Of a stretch of DNA of 49,787 bases, positions 1 to 8,343 are shown one piece after another. Numbering within the stretch: position 1 is the first letter of the stretch; each line of letters begins with the position of its first letter. Position numbers and translations under genes: made by a program. Below the pieces are notes generated by a model, which did not search any database, had not been told where the DNA came from, and was given only the letters and a program-made list of their open reading frames with translations. This DNA is from Cytophagaceae bacterium (GTDB taxonomy: Bacteria; Bacteroidota; Bacteroidia; Cytophagales; Flexibacteraceae). Location: contig CANETC010000002.1 in the NCBI GenBank assembly GCA_947441055.1, positions 1 to 49,787 on the forward strand, written 5' to 3'.

Positions 1-442
1 CGGCTTGCCCATCCTTCTTGTACTCCAGAAAAGGATAAAAAGCACCAATTTCCCAATTGAGAAACCTTTTGAAATTGTTACTAATCGGATTTTTCAAATC
101 ATCGTACTTGCTGGTTTGAAGGAAAACAGAACTCGTTGAAGCTGCGCGTCTCTGCAAATCCATGGCATTCAAAAAATTACCCCGGATGCTTGCCCTTAAT
201 TCCAGGCCTTTGAAAGGAGAAATCCATTGGGTTTCAAGGCCCGAACCAACTGCTGCATTCATAGACATTCCGTCCACAGTAACAGGCTGCAGGTGCACCC
301 ATAATTTATTGGTCTGAGTAGGATCATCCAAAAGAACCTTGTAAACCAGGGCTGATGAAGGATATGAAGACTCTAACTGTGCAGATATCCGTCCAGTAAG
401 CGTGATAATCAGAACAGTAGAAAGCAGATATTTTAGTTTCAT
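1..442 (-). CDS. Partial secreted or outer-membrane protein (C-terminal part outside the window)
   Basis: An open frame runs without a stop from an ATG at 442 to the window edge and gives 147 residues. The N-terminus MKLKYLLSTVLIITLTGRISAQ is a typical signal peptide (two basic residues, hydrophobic core, Ala-Gln cleavage site). The mature part reads LESSYPSSALVYKVLLDDPT and continues with alternating polar and aromatic residues such as LNWEIGAFYPFLEY, which would suit outer-membrane beta-strands. I do not recognise the family and the C-terminus is missing. It is separated from the upstream symporter gene, also on the minus strand, by 66 bases. Secreted or outer-membrane location is inferred from the signal peptide; no function is proposed. 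Confidence 0.7.
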   Translation of the reverse strand, partial: MKLKYLLSTVLIITLTGRISAQLESSYPSSALVYKVLLDDPTQTNKLWVHLQPVTVDGMSMNAAVGSGLETQWISPFKGLELRASIRGNFLNAMDLQRRAASTSSVFLQTSKYDDLKNPISNNFKRFLNWEIGAFYPFLEYKKDGQA

Positions 443-508
443 TTCTGGTTGTAATGGGAATTGCAATAAAAAGAGGATTGATGGAAAATTCAATACACCT
501 TTTCAATT

Positions 509-1975
509 TCACACTTCTACCGACTTTTCGGCCTTTTGGAAAAAAGAGCTAAGCCAAAGAAGGCAGAATGTTATCAATCCATTCAATAGAAGTATCTCAA
601 AACCAAATTCATAGCCATTGAGGAGAGATTTGCTGTTGAGCCTGATAAACCAGGATGCTGCGGCTGAAAAAATGGCAATGAATGGTACCAATTGATCAGA
701 TGGTTTAATGCGGGTGTACAATCCGCATGCGTACATACCCAAAAGCGGACCGTAAGTAATTCCCGCGATGTCAAAAACAGTGTTGATGAGGCTGCCTTCA
801 TTGACGAAATAAAACCCCACAACCACCAGCCAGATCATGGCCGACATGCCCAAATGGACCTGAAATTTTTTTCTTTGTCTTTCCTGCTCAGGCATCGTGC
901 TGAAATTCAGGAAATCAAAACAAAATGAAGTTGTAAGCGCTGCAAGTGCCGAATCTGTGCTGGCATAAGTAGCGGCAATGATGCCCATCAAAAACAGTAG
1001 ACCAAGCCAAACTGGGAAATATTGCAGCGCCAGAAGCGGAAATAGTTGATCAGATTTTGGAGGAAGCCCGATGCCATGAGATTCTGCGTAGGCATAAAGC
1101 AGCAATCCCAAAACCAAAAAGCAGGCATTCACCACCAACAGCGTTCCGCTGAACCAGTAAATGTTCTTTTTTGCCTCAGCCAGGGATTTACAAGTGAGGT
1201 TTTTCTGCATCATATCCTGGTCGAGTCCGGTCATGGTAATGGCAATAAATGCCCCGGCTAGAATCTGTTTCAACCAGAAAAACTTCGAAACAGGGTCGGT
1301 ATTCCAAACGCCTGAATTCGGGTTCGAAGCCACAAAATCAAACAAACTTCCACCTTCAGGAATCAGGTCGCCAGAAAGAAACACAATGGAAACGACCACT
1401 GCGGCCAGCATACAGAATGTTTGAAGCGTATCAGTTACCACAATGGTTTTGATTCCCCCTTTCCAGGTGTACAACCAGATAAGCAGGAGACCGATGCCAA
1501 CTGAAAGCCAGAATGGAATATGAAAATGAATAAAAATGGCCTGATGCAATACGGAAAGCACAAGAAAAAAACGGGCTGAAGAACCCAGCAAACGAGACAA
1601 AATGAAAAATGCCGCACCAGTTTTATACGACCAGAATCCGAACCTTTGTTCCAGGTAAGTATAAATCGAAACCAATTGAAGCCGGTAATACAAGGGCATC
1701 AGAACATTGGCAATCACCACATAACCAATCAGGTAGCCCAATACAATCTGCAGGTAATGTAGATTCCCGGCTTTTACCTGTCCGGGCACAGAAATAAATG
1801 TCACTCCCGACAAGGAGGTTCCTATCATACCGAAAGCCACCAGATACCATTTGGAAGATCTGTTGCCAACAAAAAAAGCCTGGCTGTCTGTTTCTCCTCT
1901 GGCAATTCTTGATGAAACCCAGATGAGTAGACTGAAATAAATGAGAATCAGGCCGAGGCCAAGGAATGGATTCAT
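509..1975 (-). CDS. Sodium:solute symporter family transporter
   Basis: 488 residues, about thirteen hydrophobic segments: an inner-membrane sodium-coupled symporter of the SSS (SLC5-like) family. The family signature region is visible at about residues 52-66 (GTSLSGVTFISVPG). A second diagnostic stretch, GLDQDMMQKNLTCKSLAEA, sits in the middle, and IAATYASTDSALAALTTS matches the conserved transmembrane segment that contributes to sodium binding. The length is usual for the family. ATG at 1975; the gene is divergent from clpS across 65 bases. Substrate cannot be read from the sequence: the family carries sugars, sialic acid, amino acids, vitamins or carboxylates, and no catabolic neighbour points to one. 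Confidence 0.9.
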   Translation of the reverse strand: MNPFLGLGLILIYFSLLIWVSSRIARGETDSQAFFVGNRSSKWYLVAFGMIGTSLSGVTFISVPGQVKAGNLHYLQIVLGYLIGYVVIANVLMPLYYRLQLVSIYTYLEQRFGFWSYKTGAAFFILSRLLGSSARFFLVLSVLHQAIFIHFHIPFWLSVGIGLLLIWLYTWKGGIKTIVVTDTLQTFCMLAAVVVSIVFLSGDLIPEGGSLFDFVASNPNSGVWNTDPVSKFFWLKQILAGAFIAITMTGLDQDMMQKNLTCKSLAEAKKNIYWFSGTLLVVNACFLVLGLLLYAYAESHGIGLPPKSDQLFPLLALQYFPVWLGLLFLMGIIAATYASTDSALAALTTSFCFDFLNFSTMPEQERQRKKFQVHLGMSAMIWLVVVGFYFVNEGSLINTVFDIAGITYGPLLGMYACGLYTRIKPSDQLVPFIAIFSAAASWFIRLNSKSLLNGYEFGFEILLLNGLITFCLLWLSSFFQKAEKSVEV

Positions 1976-2025
1976 TTTTTTGCGGGATTGCTTGTGGCAA
2001 AAATGGATTGAAATACAGAAAATCC

Positions 2026-2033
2026 TATCTTTG
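2026..2033 (+). promoter_or_regulatory. Bacteroidetes -7 promoter element for clpS
   Basis: TAtcTTTG is a perfect match to the TAnnTTTG element used by the Bacteroidetes primary sigma factor. It ends only 7 bases before the clpS ATG, so transcription should start within a few bases of the start codon. No TTG lies at the usual 17-23 base distance upstream; the nearest (2008-2010) is 15 bases away. Confidence 0.5.
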
Positions 2034-2040
2034 CTTTGCT

Positions 2041-2319
2041 ATGAAAGAAAATATCCAATTTGAATTGTTAGAAGAGGTTGAGACCATAGGGCTTGAAACC
2101 TACAGCCTAGTGGTTTTTAACGATGACGTGAACACTTTCGATCATGTTATAAACACCCTGCAGAATGTTTGCGGCCATAGTCCGGAACAGGCAGAGCAAT
2201 GCACAATTCTAATCCATTACAAAGGAAAGTGTGCTGTAAAGTCTGGAGGCTGGGATAAGATGGCAGCCATGCGCCACAAAATTTGCGAAGCTGGTTTGTC
2301 GGCTGAAGTTCTGGATTAA
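2041..2319 (+). CDS. clpS: ATP-dependent Clp protease adaptor protein ClpS
   Basis: 92 residues from the ATG at 2041. ClpS binds N-degron substrates and hands them to ClpA/ClpC-ClpP. The family hallmark LVVFNDDVNTFDHVI is present at about residues 22-36 (substrate pocket with the NDD motif), followed by the core GHSPEQAEQC and the Clp-contact region GKCAVKSGGWDKMAAMRHKI. The same frame stays open 75 bases further upstream to a possible start at 1966, but that would overlap the divergent symporter start and adds residues unlike ClpS; the 2041 start also fits the promoter just before it. The 3' end overlaps the convergent DUF3108 gene by 3 bases (2316-2319 region). Confidence 0.93.
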   Translation: MKENIQFELLEEVETIGLETYSLVVFNDDVNTFDHVINTLQNVCGHSPEQAEQCTILIHYKGKCAVKSGGWDKMAAMRHKICEAGLSAEVLD

Positions 2320-3104
2320 TACTCCGGTATCAGGTCAACCGAAAAATTCCCAAAATAGGTCTCAAGCTTTACTTTTAAAGGCCGCCTTGGGCTTGCTGTT
2401 TCTATCCAGATCCGGGCTGGATTTTCACCCCGTAAAAATGTGGTCTCGAGTCCTACAGGATACAATTCAAATACTTTATGCCGGCTTTTGTTCCATTTCA
2501 GTTCGGTTATTCCCGCATAACAAACACGGAAAGAAAGCCATTCGCCATCATGGAAACCTGAATACCGAAGGGTATCGCCTTTTTGATATTGGTTGAAATT
2601 GGTGTTGCGAAGTTTCCACATTAAGTTCACCATATCGTTCATCCTTTCAGCACTTGAAGTGAAGGTTTTGGCTTCTCCGCGTTTCAGGTTTCGCTCTATA
2701 ATTTTCGAACTGTCAGGAAAATAGGAAAGCTCCAAGCTTGTTGTATAACGGTTTTCTCTGGCCTGCCTGCGCATAAAAATGGAAACGCCTGAGGCCGAAT
2801 CTATCCAGCTTTCCCAATGGTGAACCACTTTTGAAACCCAGGAAAGACCCGAAGCTGAGTTCGCGTCTGCCGTGATGTGGAAACACCTGTGTCCACGAAC
2901 CATTTCAGTTGTGGGTGAAACCAAAGTGCTGAGTTCTCCCAGACCCACAAATCCCATTTTGGCTTTGTACTTGAGTTTCTCGCCCGGAATTGCCTGAAAT
3001 TGCCCAGAAAATTCAACCGGAACACCCCCCAATTCCCTTTCATCCCGATGGCCGGAACAAGCGCAAAGGCAGAAAAGAAAGATGAAAAGATGACCGGGTT
3101 TCAT
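2316..3104 (-). CDS. DUF3108 domain-containing lipoprotein
   Basis: 262 residues. The N-terminus MKPGHLFIFLFCLCACSGHR is a lipoprotein-type signal peptide with candidate lipobox cysteines (LCACS). The body has DUF3108 features: an opening FQAIPGEKLKYKAKMGFVGLG, then a central HHWESWIDSASG segment and a C-terminal stretch of beta-strands (RRPLKVKLETYFGN). The domain is predicted to form a lipocalin-like beta-barrel; its role is unknown. The ATG (3104-3102) directly follows the stop codon of the crtD-like gene with no spacer, so the two are very probably co-translated. It meets clpS tail to tail with a short overlap. Confidence 0.8.
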   Translation of the reverse strand: MKPGHLFIFLFCLCACSGHRDERELGGVPVEFSGQFQAIPGEKLKYKAKMGFVGLGELSTLVSPTTEMVRGHRCFHITADANSASGLSWVSKVVHHWESWIDSASGVSIFMRRQARENRYTTSLELSYFPDSSKIIERNLKRGEAKTFTSSAERMNDMVNLMWKLRNTNFNQYQKGDTLRYSGFHDGEWLSFRVCYAGITELKWNKSRHKVFELYPVGLETTFLRGENPARIWIETASPRRPLKVKLETYFGNFSVDLIPEY

Positions 3105-4586
3105 TTATGCTTTTTCCTTTACATAATCCACGGCAATTCGGGCGCTTTGCAGCGCAAGCGGAATTCCACCACCCGGATGCACGGTTCCTCCACAAAAAAA
3201 CAGGTTGCTGTATTCAGAACTGAAATTGGCATGCCGCAAAAAAGCAGCGAATGGATGGTTGGAATTGTTTCCATACAAAGCACCCCCCACGCCGCCGGTA
3301 CGGGTTTCTAGACTTCGCGGATCAAGCACAGTTTCGGCTTCAATAAAATCCTCAACCATAAAACCGAGCTCGGCAGACAATTTTTTCAGCACAAATTTCC
3401 TCGTTTCGGCAAGAAGAGTATCCCAGTCCTGGCCTTCGTTGGCTGGAGCATTCACCATTACAAACCAGTTTTCTTTGCCCTCAGGGGCATCCTCCGAGTT
3501 TTCCTTTGAAGAAATGTTGAGGTAAATACTAGGTTCATCCGGCATGGTTTTTACGCCAAAAAGCTGCTGGAATTCTTTCGGATAATCAGAAGAAAAAAAG
3601 ATGTTGTGCAAACCCGTCTGAGGTGTTTGCCGGCCAATTCCCCAATACCAGATGATGGCTGAAGTAGATTTCGGAAGCCGGGAATATTTTTCGGCCTTTG
3701 ATTTTTTTCCAAGAAGGCGATTGTAGGTCAAACTCACATCCACGGCCGAAACGAGCACATCACATTCAAAAATTCCCTGTTCCGTTTGGATGCCAGTTGC
3801 TTTGTTGCCCGATGTTTGGATGGACTCTACAGCCACACCGGTTCGGATTTCAACACCCAGTTCCAAAGCCAACTCTTGGAGGGATTCAGTTATCCGGATC
3901 ATTCCTCCTTTTGGAAAAAAAGCTCCAATGCCGTATTCCAGATGTGGAATCATGCCCATCACAGCAGGCGTTTGGAAGGGATCCGAACCATTGTATGTGG
4001 CATAACGGTTGAAGAGTTGCTGCGTAAGGGGATTGCGGAACATTCTCTTATTCCAAGAAGCAAGGGAAGAAAACAAGCCCAGCTTACCAAGGTTCAGATA
4101 AGCCTTGAACGCAAGGGGATTGAAAAAGGTTGAGACTTTTCTCAGACATCTTTCCACAAAGAGGCGACCAATGGTTTCATAGCGAAATCGGCTGGTTTCA
4201 AGATATTTTCTCAGCATTTCGGGATCTTCTCCAAGTGTATTGGAAAGGACCCGAATCCGATCTTCTTCATTTGCCGGCATATGAAAACGGGTTCCGTCCG
4301 GAAAAAAGTACCGACAAACCTCATCGAGTTTGTGGTAGCGAAAATCCGTTGACTTCTTGCCCGAAATCCAGTAGAGTTCCTCAACCAGATGAGGCATGGT
4401 AAAAAGTGATGGCCCGGCATCAAACCGAAATTCACCCAATTTTATCTGGGATAATTTCCCTCCGCAGAAATCATTTTTCTCGAAAATCTGCACCTGATAA
4501 CCTTCAGCTACCAAGCGGATGGCCGAGGCCAAACCTGCCACACCAGCACCAATAACAATGGCTTTGCAGCCTTTTTGGGTTTTCAA
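3105..4586 (-). CDS. crtD: CrtD-like carotenoid desaturase / phytoene-desaturase-family FAD oxidoreductase
   Basis: 493 residues, the usual length for CrtI-type amine-oxidase-fold desaturases. The FAD-binding Rossmann motif GAGVAGLASA lies at residues 13-22, followed by the CrtI pattern GGKLSQIKLGEFRFDAGPS. NRYATYNGSDPFQTPA and FPKGGMIRITESLQELA resemble Bacteroidota proteins annotated as 1-hydroxycarotenoid 3,4-desaturase, and the C-terminal GGTVHPGGGIPLALQSARIA is the conserved second FAD/membrane segment. The frame has no ATG before the Rossmann motif; an in-frame TAG lies upstream, so the start is probably the TTG at 4586. No other carotenoid gene is adjacent. The exact substrate is inferred from family likeness only. 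Confidence 0.82.
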   Translation of the reverse strand: MKTQKGCKAIVIGAGVAGLASAIRLVAEGYQVQIFEKNDFCGGKLSQIKLGEFRFDAGPSLFTMPHLVEELYWISGKKSTDFRYHKLDEVCRYFFPDGTRFHMPANEEDRIRVLSNTLGEDPEMLRKYLETSRFRYETIGRLFVERCLRKVSTFFNPLAFKAYLNLGKLGLFSSLASWNKRMFRNPLTQQLFNRYATYNGSDPFQTPAVMGMIPHLEYGIGAFFPKGGMIRITESLQELALELGVEIRTGVAVESIQTSGNKATGIQTEQGIFECDVLVSAVDVSLTYNRLLGKKSKAEKYSRLPKSTSAIIWYWGIGRQTPQTGLHNIFFSSDYPKEFQQLFGVKTMPDEPSIYLNISSKENSEDAPEGKENWFVMVNAPANEGQDWDTLLAETRKFVLKKLSAELGFMVEDFIEAETVLDPRSLETRTGGVGGALYGNNSNHPFAAFLRHANFSSEYSNLFFCGGTVHPGGGIPLALQSARIAVDYVKEKA

Positions 4587-4706
4587 TGGAATAAATTTAA
4601 ACCCAATTACCGCAAAAAAACACGGCTAAAAGAGTCTGAGCGCAAAAATCCGGTATAACACTGACAAAAAACAATACATTGGAAAAAAAAGAAAGTTCTG
4701 TTTTAG

Positions 4707-4714
4707 TATGTTTG
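4707..4714 (+). promoter_or_regulatory. Bacteroidetes -7 promoter element for adk
   Basis: TAtgTTTG, a perfect TAnnTTTG match 24 bases upstream of the adk ATG at 4739. A TTG occurs at 4679-4681, 25 bases away, slightly longer than the usual spacing. Its position excludes in-frame starts upstream of it. Confidence 0.5.
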
Positions 4715-4738
4715 CACCCCGTTCTTCAGATTTGTCAT

Positions 4739-5314
4739 ATGCTGAACATTGTTCTTTTCGGACCTCCCGGTGCAGGCAAAGGCACCCAATCGGCAAGGCT
4801 GATTGAGCACTACGGGCTTGTACACCTATCAACAGGAGACCTGCTTCGCTCTGAAATTTCAGCCGGTACCGAGCTAGGTATGAAGGCCAAAAGCCTGATG
4901 GATGCCGGAATTCTGGTTCCTGATGAAGTTGTAATCGGTATGATTGACAACAAACTCAGCCAAAATCCAGAATCAAAAGGTTTTATTTTTGATGGTTTCC
5001 CAAGAACCATTCCACAAGCAGAAGCGCTTGACAAGCTGATGGAAAGCAGGTCAATTTCAATTTCAGGAATGATTGCACTGGAAGTTGAAGAAAAGGAATT
5101 GATCAGCCGTCTGCTCATTCGCGGACAGTCCTCCGGCCGGCCAGATGACCAGAACGAAGAATTGATTGCCCAGCGTGTTAAAGAATACAACACCAAAACG
5201 GCGCCGGTGGCATCTTACTATAAAGGGCAAGACAAATTCCATTCCGTTTATGGCATTGGCGACATAGATCAGATTTTTTCTGAGCTCTGCCGCGTGATGG
5301 ATAGCCTGAGTTAA
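4739..5314 (+). CDS. adk: Adenylate kinase
   Basis: 191 residues from ATG 4739. It catalyses ATP + AMP to 2 ADP in the cytoplasm. The P-loop GPPGAGKGT is at residues 8-16, the AMP-binding signature FIFDGFPRTIPQ at about 80-91, and a short lid with RGQSSGRPDDQNEE; this is the short-lid form common in Bacteroidota. The frame extends 20 residues further upstream, but the added residues are not adenylate-kinase-like and would start before the promoter element at 4707-4714. Divergent from the crtD-like gene across 152 bases; it appears to be a single-gene unit. Confidence 0.95.
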   Translation: MLNIVLFGPPGAGKGTQSARLIEHYGLVHLSTGDLLRSEISAGTELGMKAKSLMDAGILVPDEVVIGMIDNKLSQNPESKGFIFDGFPRTIPQAEALDKLMESRSISISGMIALEVEEKELISRLLIRGQSSGRPDDQNEELIAQRVKEYNTKTAPVASYYKGQDKFHSVYGIGDIDQIFSELCRVMDSLS

Positions 5315-5450
5315 AATTCTAGAATCTTTTCCATTTATTGATTTCCCAGCACTTCTCGATTTGGAATCGCGAGGCCATTTCTCTTGACCTACTGCCTTCT
5401 TGGCACATTTTTAATCTGGAAAAATGCAAAGCAAAATGAGCTTATCATGA

Positions 5451-5475
5451 GCGCGCAGGCTCGAAGGGGAAAGCC
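5451..5475 (+). repeat. Direct repeat copy 1 flanking the DUF433 gene
   Basis: A 25-base segment (starting GCGCGCAGGCTCGAAGG, ending GAAAGCC) that recurs at 5852-5875 with one substitution and one single-base indel. Both copies are preceded by CAAAATGA at a short, variable distance. The two copies lie on either side of the DUF433 gene, about 400 bases apart, in the same orientation. No transposase or integrase is nearby. Confidence 0.7.
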
Positions 5476-5498
5476 CGATTTAATTTGAATTATCAATT

Positions 5499-5720
5499 TT
5501 AAGCCAGACGGATTCGATGTTCTCTTTCGGCAGCAAAAGCCAAAACCGCGAGGATATCGTTGTGGGTGAGTTCAGGAAAATCAGAAAGAATTTCTTCAAA
5601 ACTCATACCGGAAGCCAGCCAGCCAAGCACATCGTAAACACTTATGCGCATGCCACGAATACAAGGCTTTCCAAACCTCTTGGCTGAATCAATTGTAACG
5701 ATTTCTGAATAATGCTTCAC
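5499..5720 (-). CDS. DUF433 domain-containing protein
   Basis: 73 residues, the usual size for DUF433 proteins. The sequence shows the family pattern: an opening beta-strand region (SEIVTIDSAKRFGKPCIRG), then the helix-turn-helix-like core RISVYDVLGWLASGMSFEEI and the helix LTHNDILAVLAFAAERE. DUF433 proteins resemble VapB-type antitoxins and often precede a DUF5615 PIN-like partner; no such partner is present here, so it is an orphan. The start is a GTG at 5720, since an in-frame TAA lies immediately upstream and no ATG is available. It sits between two direct repeats, which suggests a separate history from its neighbours. DNA binding is inferred from the fold only. Confidence 0.8.
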   Translation of the reverse strand: MKHYSEIVTIDSAKRFGKPCIRGMRISVYDVLGWLASGMSFEEILSDFPELTHNDILAVLAFAAEREHRIRLA

Positions 5721-5851
5721 TTATGCAAAGAAACGTAATTATTCAGGAAAGCTAATTTCAGGCCTCCTGAGATTCTTCTGTTTAACTATTATTGAATTGA
5801 TATTCTCTGCTTTTGTTTTTTAAAAACAGACCAGTAGACAACAAAATGAAA

Positions 5852-5875
5852 GCGCACAGGCTCGAAGGGAAAGCC
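5852..5875 (+). repeat. Direct repeat copy 2, just downstream of the uridine kinase stop
   Basis: 24 bases (GCGCACAGGCTCGAAGGG then AAAGCC), nearly identical to 5451-5475. It lies 7 bases beyond the uridine kinase stop codon. Within it GGCT and AGCC could form a small hairpin, so a weak terminator role is possible, but there is no strong T-run. Confidence 0.7.
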
Positions 5876-5882
5876 TAAAAAA

Positions 5883-6506
5883 TCAGGCCTCTGCTTTCCC
5901 TTTCAGGTAATGAACCAAAACCGATAAGCCTTTGTCGAAGCTTTCATTATTGGGAATGATGATGTCCGCTTCTGATTTAAAAGGCCGGATATATTTGTCG
6001 AAAGTGGGTGCCACATGGTGCTCGTACCGATACAGCACATCATCCATGTCGTAGCCCCGCTCCTGCCCGTCGCGGCGAATCCGTCTGCTGAGTTTAATGT
6101 GCTCGTCCGCATCAATAAAAACCTTCAGGTCGAACTGCTTCCTGATTTCTTCAAGATAAAAAACAAAAATACCTTCCACCACAATCACCGGCGCCGGTTT
6201 AAACTCCAGCATTCTGGGAACCACATTGGGGTTGTTGTAGGTATATTCTTTTAAAGTAATGGTTTCTCCGGCATGTAATCGGGCAACATCACGGGCAAAA
6301 GCTTCAAGGTCTATGCTTTCCGGCAAATCAAAATTGGCAACTCCTTTTGCGTCCTTTGGCTGCAATTGCCTTGGCCGATAGTAATTGTCCTGAGAAAGCA
6401 GACAAATTTTGTTTTCTGGAAATGATTCCAGCAACTGCTTGATAAACAAGGTTTTTCCGGAGGCACTGCCACCCGTAATTCCAACCAGAAAAGGCTTTTG
6501 GCTCAT
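5883..6506 (-). CDS. udk: Uridine kinase
   Basis: 207 residues from ATG 6506. It phosphorylates uridine and cytidine to UMP and CMP in pyrimidine salvage. The P-loop GGSASGKT is at residues 12-19; LLSQDNYYRP is the conserved nucleoside-binding segment, and VIVVEGIFVFY, FIDADEHIKLSRRIRRD and RRDGQERG follow in the expected order for the uridine kinase/PRK family. A TTG at 6524 could extend the protein by six residues, but the ATG gives the standard N-terminus. Last gene of the minus-strand run yifB - HhH - ABC - udk; 24 bases separate it from the ABC gene. Confidence 0.93.
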   Translation of the reverse strand: MSQKPFLVGITGGSASGKTLFIKQLLESFPENKICLLSQDNYYRPRQLQPKDAKGVANFDLPESIDLEAFARDVARLHAGETITLKEYTYNNPNVVPRMLEFKPAPVIVVEGIFVFYLEEIRKQFDLKVFIDADEHIKLSRRIRRDGQERGYDMDDVLYRYEHHVAPTFDKYIRPFKSEADIIIPNNESFDKGLSVLVHYLKGKAEA

Positions 6507-6530
6507 AAATAATTGTGCTTGCAAGGAAAA

Positions 6531-8327
6531 CTATTCCGTTGGTTGCTGCAAGTGCTCTCCATCGGCAAGAAACTGGCGATACTGCACATTGTACAAATGG
6601 GCATAAGGCCCGGAATTTTTCAAAAGTTCTTCGTGACGGCCCCGCTCTACAATATGACCTTTGTCCAGAACAAGGATTTCATCGGCCTTCTGAATGGTAG
6701 AAAGTCTGTGGGCCACCACGATGGAAGTTCGGCCTGACATTATTTTTTCAATTGCATGCTGAATCAGGACCTCGGTTTCACTGTCCACCGAGCTGGTGGC
6801 TTCATCCAGAATTAAAACTGCTGGCTTGTGCACCATCGCCCGCACAAATGAAATGAGCTGTCTTTGCCCCACAGAAAGTGTGCTTCCCCTTTCCATCACC
6901 GGATAATCATAGCCACCCGGAAGCTGTTCTATAAATCGGTCAGCACCCACAAGTGCGGAAGCTTCTTTCACCTGAGCGAGCGTAATGTCCGGACTTCCAA
7001 GACTGATGTTATCAAAAATACTGCCCCGAAACAGAAAAACATCCTGAAGCACCAGTCCGACACTTTTCCTCAAAAAGCGAAGGGAATATTCTGAAACCAG
7101 GTGATCATCCAGCAAAATTTCACCTTGATCGTTTTCATAAAAACGCGTAAGCAAATTCACAATGGTGGATTTTCCTGAGCCGGTTGCGCCCACCAGGGCA
7201 AGTGATTTTCCAGGCATCACATCGAAGGAAATGTTTTCCAGTACCGGCTGATTTTCCAGATACGAGAACCCAACTTTCTGAAAGGAGATTTTCCCTTTTA
7301 TGTGTGCAGGTTCCAAGGTACCTGTGTCTGGCATTACATCCTCGTGGTCGAGCAGGGTAAGGATTCGCTCGGTAGAAACGAGGCCAAGCTGCAGGGTATT
7401 AAAGCGATCGGCAATTGCGCGAATGGGTCTGAAAAACATGCCGATGTACAGGATAAAGGCGGTAATCATACCCAATGTAAACTGCCCCTCCAGCACCCCG
7501 CGGGTTCCGTACCAAACGAGAAGGCCAGTGCCAATCGCAGAAATAACTTCTGCCACCGGGAAATAAATGGAGTAATAGAGTACAGAGCGAACATTGGCCT
7601 TGCGGTGATTCGCATTGATTTCTTTGAACTTTTCGAATTCCCGGTCCTCGGAAGCAAAAACCTGCACCACGCTCATTCCGGTAATATGTTCCTGTACAAA
7701 AGTGTTGAGATTGGCCACAGCTGTGCGCACCTCATTAAAGGTTTCCTTGATTTTCTCTTTGAAAATATAGGTGGAGAAAAGCAACAAAGGCAACATCGAC
7801 AGGCTCACAAGGGTGAGTCTCCAGTCAATCCAGAACATGTATGCCAGGATAAAAACAAGCTGCAGCAAATCGCCGGACATCGCAGCCAGGCCTTCGCTGA
7901 AAACATCGGCAATGGTTTCAATGTCAGAGATGTTTCGGGTTACAAGCCGTCCAATTTGTGTATGATCGAAAAAGCGTATCCGAAGCTTCAGAATATGCTC
8001 GTAAAGTTTCAGACGAATATCGCGGATGATGGTTTGGCCCAGCCAGGTGCTGAGGTAAGTTTGAAAATAAGTACCAATGGCCTGAACGATCAACAAACCA
8101 ATCATCACCAGTACAAGTTGCAGCAAACCTTTCTGGTCGCCGGTGCTTACAAATCCATCAATGGCATATTGAATCAGGATTGGCCGGAGTGGAGAAAGGA
8201 AGCCAAGAAAAATGGTGAGTCCGACCAGGAAAAAAAAGCTGTTCTTATAGGGTTTGATATAGGGGAAAAGCCGTCTGAGTGTCTGCCCATCAAATATTTT
8301 CCCACTTTTCACGGCCTTTTCCTGCAT
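6531..8327 (-). CDS. ABC transporter, fused permease and ATPase (exporter type)
   Basis: 598 residues: an N-terminal six-helix transmembrane domain (to about residue 330) fused to an ATPase domain, the layout of MsbA/multidrug half-transporters that work as dimers in the inner membrane. Walker A GATGSGKST is near residue 380, the signature LSVGQRQ near 484, Walker B VLILDEATSSVD near 504, and the H-loop VVAHRLSTI follows. RLVTRNISDIETIADVFSEG matches the conserved cytoplasmic coupling region. It lies 16 bases after the HhH gene and 24 before udk. Substrate unknown: lipid or drug export are the usual guesses for this class. Confidence 0.93.
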   Translation of the reverse strand: MQEKAVKSGKIFDGQTLRRLFPYIKPYKNSFFFLVGLTIFLGFLSPLRPILIQYAIDGFVSTGDQKGLLQLVLVMIGLLIVQAIGTYFQTYLSTWLGQTIIRDIRLKLYEHILKLRIRFFDHTQIGRLVTRNISDIETIADVFSEGLAAMSGDLLQLVFILAYMFWIDWRLTLVSLSMLPLLLFSTYIFKEKIKETFNEVRTAVANLNTFVQEHITGMSVVQVFASEDREFEKFKEINANHRKANVRSVLYYSIYFPVAEVISAIGTGLLVWYGTRGVLEGQFTLGMITAFILYIGMFFRPIRAIADRFNTLQLGLVSTERILTLLDHEDVMPDTGTLEPAHIKGKISFQKVGFSYLENQPVLENISFDVMPGKSLALVGATGSGKSTIVNLLTRFYENDQGEILLDDHLVSEYSLRFLRKSVGLVLQDVFLFRGSIFDNISLGSPDITLAQVKEASALVGADRFIEQLPGGYDYPVMERGSTLSVGQRQLISFVRAMVHKPAVLILDEATSSVDSETEVLIQHAIEKIMSGRTSIVVAHRLSTIQKADEILVLDKGHIVERGRHEELLKNSGPYAHLYNVQYRQFLADGEHLQQPTE

Positions 8328-8343
8328 GCTGCAAAACTACCAC

